Assembly (NCBI GenBank): GCA_021209875.1
Contig: JAGYVD010000007.1
Coordinates: forward strand, 806,001 to 870,000
Reading direction: 5' to 3'
Source of the DNA: Rosellinia necatrix
Lineage: Eukaryota > Ascomycota > Sordariomycetes > Xylariales > Xylariaceae
Length of the DNA stretch: 64,000 nucleotides
The notes beneath the pieces were generated by a model. It saw nothing but the letters and a program-made list of their open reading frames with translations. It ran no database searches and was not told where the DNA came from. The stretch's first letter is position 1. Each line of letters opens with the position of its first letter. Positions 12,693 through 23,268 of the stretch are shown here, in pieces. Both the position numbers and the translations under genes were made by a program.

Positions 12693-13135
12693 TTAATATT
12701 TCAGGATAATGTATCTAGGTATCACAGATGTCAGCTGCAGGTCTTTTGTGCTGGGCTCGGACATGATGTGGATTGTTGGGGGAGTGCCGGGGCTGGGCTA
12801 GACGCCCTATGGTGGGGCGGAGACAGAATGTTTTGGGTAGAATGACACCATGCCGGCTAAGTCGGCGAACTACGTACAGCGCATGAATGATGCCCGGGAA
12901 GTATCCCAGAATTGTCAATAGGATATTGATCAGGAAGTCACCACCACACCCGCGCTCGAGGAAGACGCCTAGGGGAGGGAGAATGACGGCAAGAATGATC
13001 TTGCAAATATCGCTAAAACCCCATAGTTAGTCACGGCGCGAACACCTCACGAACACCGCACGAACACCGCGGGCTGTATAGCGAGTGTTGTCGTTTGCAA
13101 AGCCGGCTGAGTACGTACCTAGCGGTGAAAGGCAT
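12693..13135 (-). CDS. pmp3: Pmp3-family plasma membrane proteolipid
   Basis: Three short exons, 13135-13119 (17 nt), 13012-12878 and 12714-12693 (22 nt), join in phase to a 57-aa protein opening MPFTASDICKIILAVILPPL and ending HALYIILKY. Two hydrophobic helices (about residues 8-26 and 33-52) flank a Cys-Gly-Gly turn preceded by FLERG, the signature of Pmp3/UPF0057 proteins (50-60 aa). Intron 1 (106 nt) has a perfect TGACTAACTATG branch region; intron 2 (163 nt) has GTACGT and CTGAC signals. In yeast, Pmp3 sits in the plasma membrane, limits hyperpolarisation and affects cation tolerance; plant homologues are salt- and cold-induced. No single open frame covers the gene, so it is easily missed. 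Function is by family membership. Confidence 0.9.
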
Positions 13136-15049
13136 GTCGGCTGGAGATCAAGTAACGCGTTGACTGGCGAGGTGCTTTGAATGGATGAATGGGAGAGAAT
13201 AAGTGAATCCGTGTGTGAGAGAGTCGGAGTCGGAGTCAGAGTCAGAGTCGGTTTAGATCGATGGTGGAAGAGTTGTTCTGTTGCTGTTTTGTCGACAAAA
13301 GTCGAGATGAAGGAATACGAGTAAGGTAATCGGATGGATGGAGAGACAAAAGGTGGTCGTCGGGTTCTTAAATAGCAAATTGGGCTCGTCCACTGGTTGG
13401 GAACGTCCAAATTACGGTCGGCGTATTAATCCGCTTTTGTCACTCGAGCATGTCTCTCTCTCTCTCGTTCCTTGATTTCTTGGCTGGCCGGGTCGCTGCT
13501 TGTATCAAATCGACATAGGGACTGAACAATGATGACGATGTGGGCATTGCCGCTACCGTTTGTGCTTGTCACAGGCCAACTGCGTCATCAGCCTATCACA
13601 CCTACTCTGCCGGACCTGGACGGCTGGGACGGCTCCCTAACCTGGGTAGGCACTAGCCTTTATTGTAGGTACCTACCTTACCCACTGACATCACGGCCAA
13701 CCACCTAAATATCTCGCCAGTTTAATAATGCGCATTCCCTACCTTTCATGGGTATGTATGTAGCCTCAGGTCCAATATGCATCTTTCCTACACAAATTAT
13801 CAAAAAAACGTTGTCAATTCCCATAAACTTAAAAGCTCATCTGGGTAGCCAGGTAGCAGCGCTGAAAGTGGTGACAGCGCTTGTTACCGGCAATCGGCAA
13901 TATCGCGTCTGTTGTTGACGTCATTAGCCGTGGCTTAATGTTCCATGTTAAGCCTGCATTAGCGTCTGATAGTTACATGGTATTTCACACCAGCCACGTT
14001 TAGCCCCATATACGACGACCCGGGCTGTGGCTATGTAGTTATACCTAGTTGGCGTGCAGCTGGTTTTTTTTTTTTTTTTTTGGGTTCTTTGTAGTACTTG
14101 ATAGAGATGATGATGCAATGGATTGGCAGTACATCTCCGTGTAAGTGTATAAGTACCTAATCCGTACCACCTAGAATATTCTCTTCAGTAAACCGTACAT
14201 GAATGAAGACACCAAAGGCGAATTCTTAGGCGGGAGGCATCCGACGGAAATTACCTACTTTCCAACTAGGTAGGTACGGCCGAGAGGTCATTGCGCAAGC
14301 AGGACTTCGCCACAAGTTCGCATACGTCAGTGTTGGCTAAGCGCCTCCAGCCACAACAAATACGACTGTGCGTCTTTGCCTCGCAACTGTGCTATTTATA
14401 AAACAAAAACGTTAACTCCTTCCAAGGAGAATATCCCGGCTGCCTAGATTCGACGAACTCACGTCAATAGCAAATGGTTAGGTACCTAACGTACCTAGTT
14501 GGGGGTTTCAAAGTGGGGGGAGAGAATAAGGGTCCTTGCCCCAGAGCTACACTACCTTTCCAGAGCAATCCCAGACAGTGCCAAGCCGGGCTCCAAATGG
14601 GGTCAGCTACCTCAAACAAAACAATTTGTCCCCATCCTAAACTGCTGGCATTCAGACAGCCAGTAGTTCTTAGAGTAAATACCCGTCTCACATAACACAG
14701 GAATAACATATACCCTAGGCAGCAACACAAACCGCCTCTCTATCCATCGGGGTCTGATGCCATCCGTCGCGATACTCGTGGGTGCCGGCGGAAGCCGAAC
14801 CTATCTTACTAGTCAGCCCTAAAAGCCCTCATAGCTGCATAGCCAGTCCTAGAATTGGGGTCGGGAACATACCTAGTACCTAATAGTCTCCCGATCGGGA
14901 CCAAGGAAGTTAGTTTGTCAGGTGTCACACATTTATTTTCCTCGTGTTTAGTTTACCAAGTCGTCGTCACCCTAGAAGAAGTGAGACAGACCACCATCAG
15001 CGCCGCAGTCGCACCACACGTAGAGAGAAAAAAAAAAGAAAAGAAAAAA
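13136..15049. other. intergenic, divergent upstream regions of pmp3 and the DUF952 gene
   Basis: About 1.9 kb without a supported gene. It contains an 18-nt T-run (14064-14081) and several copies of the TACCTA/TAGGTA motif, for example near 13668, 14270 and 14478, that recurs through the non-coding parts of the window. The proximal ends should hold the two promoters. Confidence 0.55.
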
Positions 15050-15607
15050 ATGGCGCCCCCGACACCCCTCCCGACCTACGTCTACAAGATCGTCCCGGCA
15101 GCCCCTCCGTCGCCGATCCCCGCGCAGTACCCGCTCTCGGAGCTGGACCAGAAGGACGGGTTCGTGCACCTGAGCGTAGCGACGCAGGTGAGTTGTCGAA
15201 CCCCCGACCCGGTGGCATTCCCCATCCGTCACGAACCAAATATACCACCTCCCTTTCCAAAAAAAAAAAACCACCCTCCTTTCCTCCGCCTCCATTCAGC
15301 GTCCCCCTCCCTCCCCCTCCCCCTCCTCCTCCAAAACCCTACCTAACACTTTATTAACACTTAACCCTCCCCTCTTAAGATCCCAACGACGGCCGGCCTC
15401 TTCTTCAAGGAGTCGACGACCCTCTGGATCCTTAAGATCCGCTTCAAGTCGGACTTCCAGCCGGCCACGAACTGGGACGTCCCGGGGTGCCCGCACCTGT
15501 ACGGCAACTTCGGCGCCGCCGACGTCGAGGGCGCCAGGGAGTTCTCCCGGTCCGAGGGCGAGGCCTGGGCCGACGCCGTGGCGCGCCAGGGTGGGTTTTT
15601 GGTCTGA
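15050..15607 (+). CDS. DUF952 domain protein
   Basis: Two exons, 15050-15187 and 15380-15607, separated by a 192-nt phase-0 intron (GTGAGT...TTAAG), encode 121 aa. The first exon has the family's opening strand (PTYVYKIVPA) and the diagnostic segment LDQKDGFVHLSVATQ. The second continues with AGLFFKE, LWILKIRF and a C-terminal block ending in WADAVARQGGFLV. DUF952 proteins are small single-domain proteins of bacteria and fungi of unknown biochemical role. The Asp-Gly-Phe-(V/I)-His-Leu-Ser segment is the best-conserved feature. Codons end almost exclusively in G/C, as in neighbouring housekeeping genes. The purine-rich leader just before the ATG resembles that of other genes in the window. Confidence 0.8.
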
Positions 15608-16387
15608 GGGGGGGCCCCCGCGTGTGTCCCGTTTCCTCGAGCTAGGAGATTTTTAATAGGGGGGCCGGGGTGTTATCGACGAAGAAGGGAAAGGGGGCGA
15701 AGGGGAGGAACGGTATAATTCAACATTCATATACCCATTTCTAGATTTATTAAATGTGCCTGTCGCATTAGATGATAAAAAGGAAAAGGTGGTGGGGGGC
15801 TGGTGGGGGATCTCTTCAAGATATGTTCTCTCATATGAGCATCGAATATGATATAGTCAACCACTCGAATTGAATGCCACCCAAGCAATAAGTCAATTGA
15901 TCATCATCTAGTCAGAGATACTACGTGCATCAATCTCAAACGACATACACAAATTTATTATCTCAAAACTTGTCAATAAAGTATAAATACCTCTGTATTA
16001 GTGCAGTCCTGTTTGTTTGTTATCGATTTGGCTGGTTTGCATCAAGCATGTGTGTAGACATGTGCAGGTGGGGGGTGCATCAGATCCCGTAATACACACT
16101 AACTTGCAGTAGGTAGTTTCAATGTCCGGGTCTTGCACCCCTAGCAATCTCCTAAAAGCAATACAACACCTCTTAGAAACCATGTTTTCAAGCTCATGTT
16201 ATCTCCAACGCCAACGCTGAAAGAGAAAAGACAGGCACCCCTAAACTCGAAATCCCTATGAGGGTGCCCGTCCCCTTTGCGCCTATGACCAAAATCACTT
16301 CTAATCTTAAAATGGACCGTGGCTCACGATCAGCCTAATCTTAATTTCTGGCTCCAGAGCCCCAACAACTTTCCCCCCCCCTTTTCT
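15608..16387. other. intergenic between convergent genes
   Basis: About 780 bp between the stop codons of the DUF952 gene and the minus-strand gene at 16388. The sequence is AT-rich beyond about 15700, consistent with 3' UTRs. I see no gene, repeat or RNA. Confidence 0.55.
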
Positions 16388-16984
16388 TTAGCTTTTGTGC
16401 ATCAATTTGCGGAAGATATTGCTTCTCCGCCGTTCGTCGCTGTCGTCTCCCTCGCCTACGTACTGGAAGGCGGGGGCTAGGCCTAGGCCTTTCTCGGGCT
16501 CCTCCGTGTGGCTCGGGTTCTGAGTATTGGCCTCGCATGTCACGACATACGAACCCACCTCATGGGCATGCCGGTCGACCAAACCGGTTGCACTGTCGGG
16601 GGCGGGAAATCTCGAGGCGAGCCTGCCTGCGTAGTTCGAACCGAAAGACTCCTCGTTGATCTTTCCATGGCTGATAGTCCGTCTGTGCTTATGGAGCAGT
16701 GATTTCCGCGAGTGCTGCAGCGTTCTTGCTGGATCTATATGTTCGGCGGAGATAGAGAAGCTCGGGTCGATGATGGCGTCCGGGTGTCGCATGGATGTTG
16801 TGCATGAAGCAAACGAGTCCGGGAATCCGGTGTCGTGGTGACGGCTCGTCGGCCGGCTGCCGTTGCTGCTGTAAGAGGTCGTCGACATGGTGGTAACGGT
16901 CAAACTATCAGATGAAAATGTATAGGCTTGTGGTAGATGACTAGTTGGGGTTTTCTTAGTCCTGGCTAACGAGAGGAAACCCAT
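16388..16984 (-). CDS. uncharacterised Ser-rich fungal protein
   Basis: A single open frame of 198 aa starting at the first in-frame ATG (16984). I do not recognise a domain. The protein begins MGFLSLARTKK and is rich in Ser, Thr, His and Arg. It contains basic patches (SLLHKHRRTISHGK) and ends in a short helical basic tail, RRRSNIFRKLMHKS. The acidic stretch before the tail (EGDDSDE) makes the terminus strongly bipolar. No signal peptide or membrane segment is evident. The composition fits a disordered regulatory or scaffold protein. The frame continues upstream of the ATG without a stop but with poorer codon use, so that part is taken as leader. Coding status rests on frame length and composition only. 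Confidence 0.55.
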   Translation of the reverse strand: MGFLSLARTKKTPTSHLPQAYTFSSDSLTVTTMSTTSYSSNGSRPTSRHHDTGFPDSFASCTTSMRHPDAIIDPSFSISAEHIDPARTLQHSRKSLLHKHRRTISHGKINEESFGSNYAGRLASRFPAPDSATGLVDRHAHEVGSYVVTCEANTQNPSHTEEPEKGLGLAPAFQYVGEGDDSDERRRSNIFRKLMHKS

Positions 16985-19900
16985 TGCAAAGTAATAGGGA
17001 GGAATCGGAGAGGTGAAAATATGTAGGAGGTGTAGATCAATGCGGCTCGGTAAATGGCAAGATCTCCCGTGTTTATTTAGGTTAAGGTTTAAATTGGGTG
17101 TCGTAGTGTCCCAAGGTTTCAATGTGACATAGTAAGCTCATAAACAAAGGGGATGGTAGGAATGAATGGGTGTTTGTATGTATGTCTTTAGGCTACAATG
17201 AGTCGAGTGGAATTTGAAGGCTTTGTTTCTATTGTTGAGATATGAGCATACCAAGGGAAAAGAGCTGGCGAGTGCAAGCGAAGGCCATCGTTAACCATTA
17301 AATCAATTAGGTCAATGGCAGAAAAGGGACCATTCGGCAACGGTTGGCCGAGCTCACTGGCCACCTTTGTTCTCACTTGCCGTCACCCTCATCATGCAAC
17401 TAACTCTAGTGGCTTCTGCAACAGAATGTAGATGTGTGCTGGGAATGATTTGGTGCGGGTGGTCCCATAAAGTCCGGGAAACGGCAACTTTGACAGGGGG
17501 GGTGATGGATTACGGCTTGGACGGCGCGTAATGAAGTTTGCGCCGGCTGAGCATTCGCTAGCATTCGCCCCTCGGGATGACGACGGGTTTCAGAGAGTAA
17601 TGTGAATGCCTGCTCACCTGGATAGGGAGGTACAACAGTACACGTGTTGGTAGCGTAGCTTCGGCTTATTTAATGGAGATGAGCGGCCCGAGGGCCTGGA
17701 ATGATAGCTTCCACGCCAAGAGTTCTATCAGCTGTGGGTTCGGGTCGCCTGGCGATTGAAATTGTTGGGGGAGCTGCGATCTCTGAAGGGGTCTTGGCTT
17801 GGCAGTGGACCAGACAGCGCTAAGCAAGGTGGGATAGAACCCTATGAGCGACCTGTCTAGCGTGGGGGAGGATTAGATAACTAAAGTCCGAACAACACCA
17901 CCCGGTGGTGTGGAGGAAGATGCCGTAGGTCCCGAGCAAGTGCTGTAATATGCCTATAATGATGATTGGCGGTTGCCGTGAATGCCGAGCGTGATAGGGA
18001 ATCCGTTTACTTTTCTGTACCTACTGTAGCCGCGGACTCGGTACCAAGGGTCAGAACTAGGAAGAGGCCAGGTAGGCAAGGGGGGTGACAGGAAAAGGGA
18101 GAAAGAGGGAGAAGCCAGGTCGGGAGAAGCCAGGTCGGCCACGAGAAGAATATATGTGGGAGGGCTGATTTGTTCATATTGCGGTCTGAAAGCAGGTACG
18201 TATATGGCCGTACCAACCTAGCCCCAGACGAGTAAGCTTTTCAACGAGGGAAGGTACACTACATATCTCCCTGTTCGGCGCATTATGTTGCTGCATCTCT
18301 CTGCTTAGGTAGGTGCCCAGAGAGGCAGTCTGCAGTAGGGTTTGTCACCTCAGCTGCCGTGGTTCCGACATTTGGCCCTATGTGTAAATAGCGGCGCGGG
18401 CCTGCTGCACCTTACGCAAATCACGGCAACAAGCTCCGGATCAGTCCCCAATTAAAAGACAACCGCATGCCGCGGTCACCGGACGTGACTGGCTTTTCGA
18501 GAAACACGTCGCATCAGAGAGGGTTGGAGGCGCTGGGCATGGTTGATCGTTCTTTGGCCGGCTATAAAACATGTCTCAAATCGAAGGTACAGGTTGGTTG
18601 GATTCCACTAGGATTTCGCCAGGCAGATGGCAGATGCAAGTGCGACCTTCCGCAGGTTTGGGTTTCGAGAGAAAGGGTGTCCGGCACTGGCTTACGTACC
18701 CAGCTAGACGAGCGGGAATAACGACGAGGACGGCTTTGTTTATCTTCGAGTTCATTGCTAAAAATGTAGCACGTCACGGAGGCTCGGATGCTCGGCTGGC
18801 TTACTCGTATGACACGTTAGCCGTGTCGTGTGGACATTGCACGCCAGAAGGCTATCTATCAGGACGTTTTAGATGAGGCCGAACCAAATCTAGATGTCGT
18901 TCTACTAAATGTCGTTCTGCTCTCGAATTAATTAGATATCTCAGCGGCCGACCAGCCATGCCGGTAGCTGGGTCCGTCCCGAGTCTAAAATAAAAAGCTC
19001 GTTGAAAGGAGTTCGCAATTAGTTAGTTAGCCTGATGTCAACCCCTCACTTTTGTAACCTCCGAAAGCTGCCAGCACAGTGGCCTGCGGTGTGTCCTGCA
19101 GGCGCCAGGCGGAGTCATCCAGCACGTTGATTGATTCTCGATTGGCTATTCACCAGAGACGCACGGGGTTTGTTTGTGTCGTCCAAGTAGTAGCCGGGGT
19201 GCCCTACAAAGCCGTCAGCGCCTTTGGGGCAGTGCCAAGCTTACTAGGATAGAATGGCTAGTGTCTAGGCATAAGATTGGTCCAGGCCAACGATAGGATT
19301 TCCATCTTAGGTAGCCAATTTCATCCTTGATCGTGAAGACGTCCCATCATCCTCTCTCTGCCTGGATATCGGCAGCATCGTCAAAATCAGGGCGATGGAT
19401 TCTGCATTGGCTTGACAACACGCCCTAGAAACTGAGAAGGCAGAGGCACGAACACATACTTTGTTCGATGCATGCCCCGTTGTACCCCTTGGGTTAGACT
19501 TCTTCGAACTGCAGACATCTAGTTCCAATAGCGTGGTTTGTGGACAAATTCTAGACCACAGCAGCGAATATGCGGCCGAGGGGGCCAAAAAGGCGGCAGA
19601 CAGACAGGCCAGTTAGTACCACCCAACCCCAATCGGTAAAGACGAATGAACACACAAACCTATCACACCGCCAGCGTAGTGTACAGGTACGAGAATCAGG
19701 ACCACATCATCTGATTATACAACGTACCTAAATTAATTAGATGGGATGCCTTGGTGACAGGTGCATCTTTGCCAGGCAAAGTTTGCTTTCTAGGTAGTTA
19801 ACACATACATATACACTACATCTACATCTACATCTATATATACATCTACATATACATCTACATATACATCTACATCGACACCTACATCTACACCTGCACC

Positions 19901-20646
19901 TACACTAAATATTACCCCTTCATAGAAAGAGTAGCTAGGTATCTTAGGTAACTACCCAATCTCGACGGGTAGCTTCCACTGAGGGAACCGTATACATATA
20001 CCCCTCACTCACTGTGGACCCCCCGATAACTTACTTATCAAACGCCAATTCAATTCAGTGCTCGTGACATTGATAAATAAAGTTTGGGGATGACTTCGCT
20101 AAGTGAGACATCTGACGTCATGTACCCGATGGATACCCTTTGTCGTCTTTCCCCTCCTGAACGGGATCCCATCCAAGGTCGCATCGCACTTTTCAAGAAT
20201 GGATAGTTCTCTGCTTTCGAGGTATTGAATTGATCGCAATACTACCCAGCAATCCACGCTGCAAACATAACTCAACCACGTTCTGCCGGACAGTTCAGGC
20301 TCCTATTAAACAAACCTAACGAGGATCGCCGGTTCGCCTCAAATTACTGGTCAAGCCATTGCACGATTCAGTGGTAATACCATCTCCTAGGAATTAAAAC
20401 CTCACCTATCACCCGCCTATCTACCTGCTTCGAAAAGGTCCGTACTGTAGCTCCCAGCGCGTCGAGTATAACGCACCTATCTTCCCAATTTCCCAATTTC
20501 CCACTGGAACCTTCTTTCCTTTCCCCATCAAAACCCGCCAGAGTTTTCAGACCTTCCTCGCCGGAGCAACACCAGGAGAGCAATCCGAACAAAGAAGAGG
20601 AAAGAAAAGAAGGAGAAGAAGAAGAAAAAGAATAAGAATAAGAAAA
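16985..20646. other. 3.7 kb intergenic region between divergent genes
   Basis: No supported gene was found. Open frames here are short and lack motifs. Content includes a 15-bp direct duplication (GAGAAGCCAGGTCGG, about 18109-18140) and a long TACATC-type array (19816-19905). A polypurine leader occurs just before 20647. Confidence 0.5.
19816..19905. repeat. TACATC-type hexanucleotide repeat array
   Basis: About 90 bp of degenerate tandem TACATC with interspersed TATA and CACC variants, in non-coding DNA 0.75 kb upstream of the gene at 20647. Confidence 0.8.
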
Positions 20647-20982
20647 ATGGACCCATCGTTTCAGGAGGTGATGGAGAGCCTGGGGGCGACGCTCGACAAG
20701 GCCAGCGAGCAGCACCGCGTGGCGATGACGGAGGCCAACGTGCCCCTCGCCACGCTCGGCCGCGAGCACGCGCAGGCCATGGACGAGGCCGACGCGCGCC
20801 TCCGCGACCTGGTCCGCCACGAGCAGGACGCCGCCGAGAACAGCGAGCGCCTGCACGGCCACGCCGGCGAGCACGACCGCCGGATGGCCGAGGCCGAGCG
20901 CCGCCTGAGCAGCCTCGGCAACGCGAGCGAGCGCCCGCGCGGCGACAGCCAGGGGAGCCGGGGTCGTCAGGGTAGTCGATAG
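20647..20982 (+). CDS. small coiled-coil protein, uncharacterised
   Basis: A 111-aa open frame starting at an ATG in good context (AAAAATGGAC) after a typical purine-rich leader. The protein is almost entirely charged helix, with repeated Ala/Glu/Arg heptads such as EHAQAMDEADARLRDLV and EHDRRMAEAERRLSSLG, so a coiled coil is likely from about residue 5 to 95. It ends in a Ser/Gly/Arg tail. Third codon positions are nearly all G/C, which supports real coding. No family is recognised. The opposite-strand 86-aa frame is an artefact of this composition. It could be a small structural or regulatory protein; nothing in the neighbourhood suggests a pathway. Confidence 0.6.
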   Translation: MDPSFQEVMESLGATLDKASEQHRVAMTEANVPLATLGREHAQAMDEADARLRDLVRHEQDAAENSERLHGHAGEHDRRMAEAERRLSSLGNASERPRGDSQGSRGRQGSR

Positions 20983-21775
20983 GGGGAGGAGGCTCCCGCG
21001 GGGGTTCGGAAGCTATGAGTCCAGCGATGCGTCGAATGATTGATAGAAAGAGAGAGAGAGATTTCGTTTTTCTGACTGGGTAGAGAAAGAGCTACGATAG
21101 CATTAAATTGATCGAAGACTGCGAAGAGGGGAGATAGCGCTGCAGATTGACTCGGGTGGTATTACCGGCGCGGGGGAAGTGAGAAGGTGTGTCAAGTCAG
21201 GGCTCATGATGATCAGGTGTATACAAATTGTATTATTAAGTCTATTCGTTTCATTCTCGTTATATCCTGGTACTGTACAGACGAAATGAAATGGCCGTCA
21301 GAGGCCGGATGAGGTGCCGATAATTTTCACAAGACAATCCCTAACCTGGTATAATCTCCCAGGCCCATTTAAAGGAAGAAATAGGTCATATTGTTCGCAT
21401 TCCGAAAAGAAAAAGAACAAAAGAAAAAAAGGGATATAAATGCAAATATATCCTGCTGTGTTGTATCGTTTTCAATCAAGTATCCCTAGCCGGCCAGGTT
21501 AAACTCCATCCCTAAAAACTCGACGTATCAGAAGGGAGGGGGGACTATATTGCCTCGACACTTCGGCAACGAGTGATTCATGATTGTCTAGGAAACCGAG
21601 CTTCAGAAGGAGAGTTCCGGGAGGCGATGTGTTGCGCGTTGCGTGTGCTTGCATGTGCATGTTGCGTGTGTGTGTGTGTGTGTGAACACGAGGGTTTAGA
21701 GTGTAATGGATAGGGGTAAGAGATCGGGGACGTAAATGTGTGGGGAGAAAGAGAGGAGAGGAGAGGGTGTCAAAC
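20983..21775. other. intergenic between convergent genes
   Basis: About 790 bp between two stop codons. It carries a GT array (21664-21684) and AT-rich UTR-like sequence. No gene is supported. Confidence 0.55.
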
Positions 21776-22222
21776 TTACAATAGAGCCAGCGTCAGATCA
21801 CCGTGAATGCGCGCCTTCAGCGTGACCTCGACCTCGAGATTCAGATCCAGTCTAAGCTTCAGAGTATCGCTCTTCCCGCCGTCGTTCTGCGGCTGCTGCT
21901 GCATCATCTGCTGCTGGTACTGCTGCTGCGGCATCATCTGCTGCTGCGACATCGGGGGCATCATCTGTTGCGGCTGCTGCTGCTGCTGCTGCTGTGGCTG
22001 CTGCCGATAGGCCATCTGCTGGCCCTGCTCCGCCTCGGAGTCCGGCTGGAAATCCTGCCGCCGCCGGTTCCTCCGCCGCTGGCGCGCCGGGCGCGACACC
22101 GACGCATCGGACGGCGCGGCGGACTTCTCCCGCGTCTGCGCGCGCTGTGGCCGCTCCTGTCGCTCCTCCTTCTGCTCCGGCGCGGGCTGGGGGGACGGCC
22201 GATCGTCGCCGCTCGAGGACAT
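21776..22222 (-). CDS. Gln/Met-rich low-complexity protein with conserved C-terminal strand block
   Basis: A single-exon frame of 148 aa from the ATG at 22222. The N-terminal half is disordered: Ser/Pro/Glu/Arg-rich with a basic cluster (RPARQRRRNRRRQ), then a Gln/Met/Pro-rich segment with repeated QQQ and MMP/QQMM units encoded by CTG/CAG-type repeats. The last 32 residues change character sharply and alternate charged and aliphatic residues (KLRLDLNLEVEVTLKARIHG) before DLTLALL. I recall this terminus from many filamentous-fungal hypothetical proteins, but know of no function. The alternation suggests a long amphipathic beta strand or assembly segment behind a disordered spacer. Reads of the opposite strand are repeat shadows. 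Confidence 0.7.
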   Translation of the reverse strand: MSSSGDDRPSPQPAPEQKEERQERPQRAQTREKSAAPSDASVSRPARQRRRNRRRQDFQPDSEAEQGQQMAYRQQPQQQQQQQPQQMMPPMSQQQMMPQQQYQQQMMQQQPQNDGGKSDTLKLRLDLNLEVEVTLKARIHGDLTLALL

Positions 22223-23268
22223 GATGTTTTGCTGTTTATTGCTTTCTTGGGGCCCGCTGGTGGCTCACGGGATGTGTCTGGTTGGCGAATAAATTGTTTA
22301 TAGATAAGGCAAGCTTCACTCGAGGGTTCAAAGTGTGTATACAATCAAAAAAAAAAAAAGGAAAAAGTAATATTTGAGAAGAAACTAACTCAAGGAAGAA
22401 AGGAGGGGTGGACAAAGTCCTATATATCAACCGTATTCAATCCTCATCGGAAATTCGGGCTGCACAACCCCTCCCTGCATTCATAGCTCTCGTCCGCTGC
22501 TGTACTGGTGTCATATCGGACTACCTCGACGTCACGCCTGGGGTACGTAAGATGGGTATAAAATCCTGATTTTGGCCGGGGGTCCGGGATGTTGGAGTGG
22601 TGGTTGCAGATCGAGATCACGGAAAAGGGTGGGGGAGCGGGCACTTACATCATCCGCCGCACCAGTCTATGTTCAAGTATGCCGTCGGCGTTATGTTGAG
22701 CCCCAGGCTTGGCTGTGCCGATACTTCTTGGCACTGAGACAAAACCCCTGTAGATGACGCTGTCTCGTCTGGGATTCCATCCAGGGGTTCACTGTGACTG
22801 ATACTGCGTTGTGTTTGTCGGAAGGTATCTTGTCGATTGAAAAGTCAAAGACGCTATGTAAAAGGGCAAGAATTGGTTAATCATTAAGTCATGGGTTTAA
22901 ATACTTTATCTAAGTGTCACATCCTCTCGAGCTGGACAGTCCTTCATTCTATTTCGTTCTCTACTCTACTAATCATAACCCAAAGCAGCCCAGTATGGCA
23001 GCTTCGTAATGTCTGATAAAAAGGAGCAATAGTTAATGTATCGATGTGATTCTTTATGAATAAGAACTAACCATGATAGAGTATACGGCCGTTAGTTACT
23101 TACTAGTTTATAGTTATTCTAGATAATTACTACGAGGAAGTAACACTAGTTATAGATAGAAAATACTACCTATTACAATACAGAGATACATGGCTACTCG
23201 CTTGAAGTACAGTAAATGACCTATAACTAACTGAAAAAGCTAGAAAGAAACAAATTGCATAAGCATAA
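22223..23268. other. intergenic, becoming strongly AT-rich toward the patatin gene
   Basis: About 1 kb without a supported gene. From about 22860 to 23268 the sequence is conspicuously TA-rich, unlike the GC-rich DNA to the left, and marks the edge of the gene-poor block. A minus-strand stretch at 22730-22860 reads without stops for about 45 codons but has no start or recognisable motif. Confidence 0.5.

Noticed and set aside
22730..22860. Minus-strand stop-free stretch (FDFSIDKIPSDKHN...)
   Set aside because: No start, no convincing partner exon, no codon bias and no recognised family.
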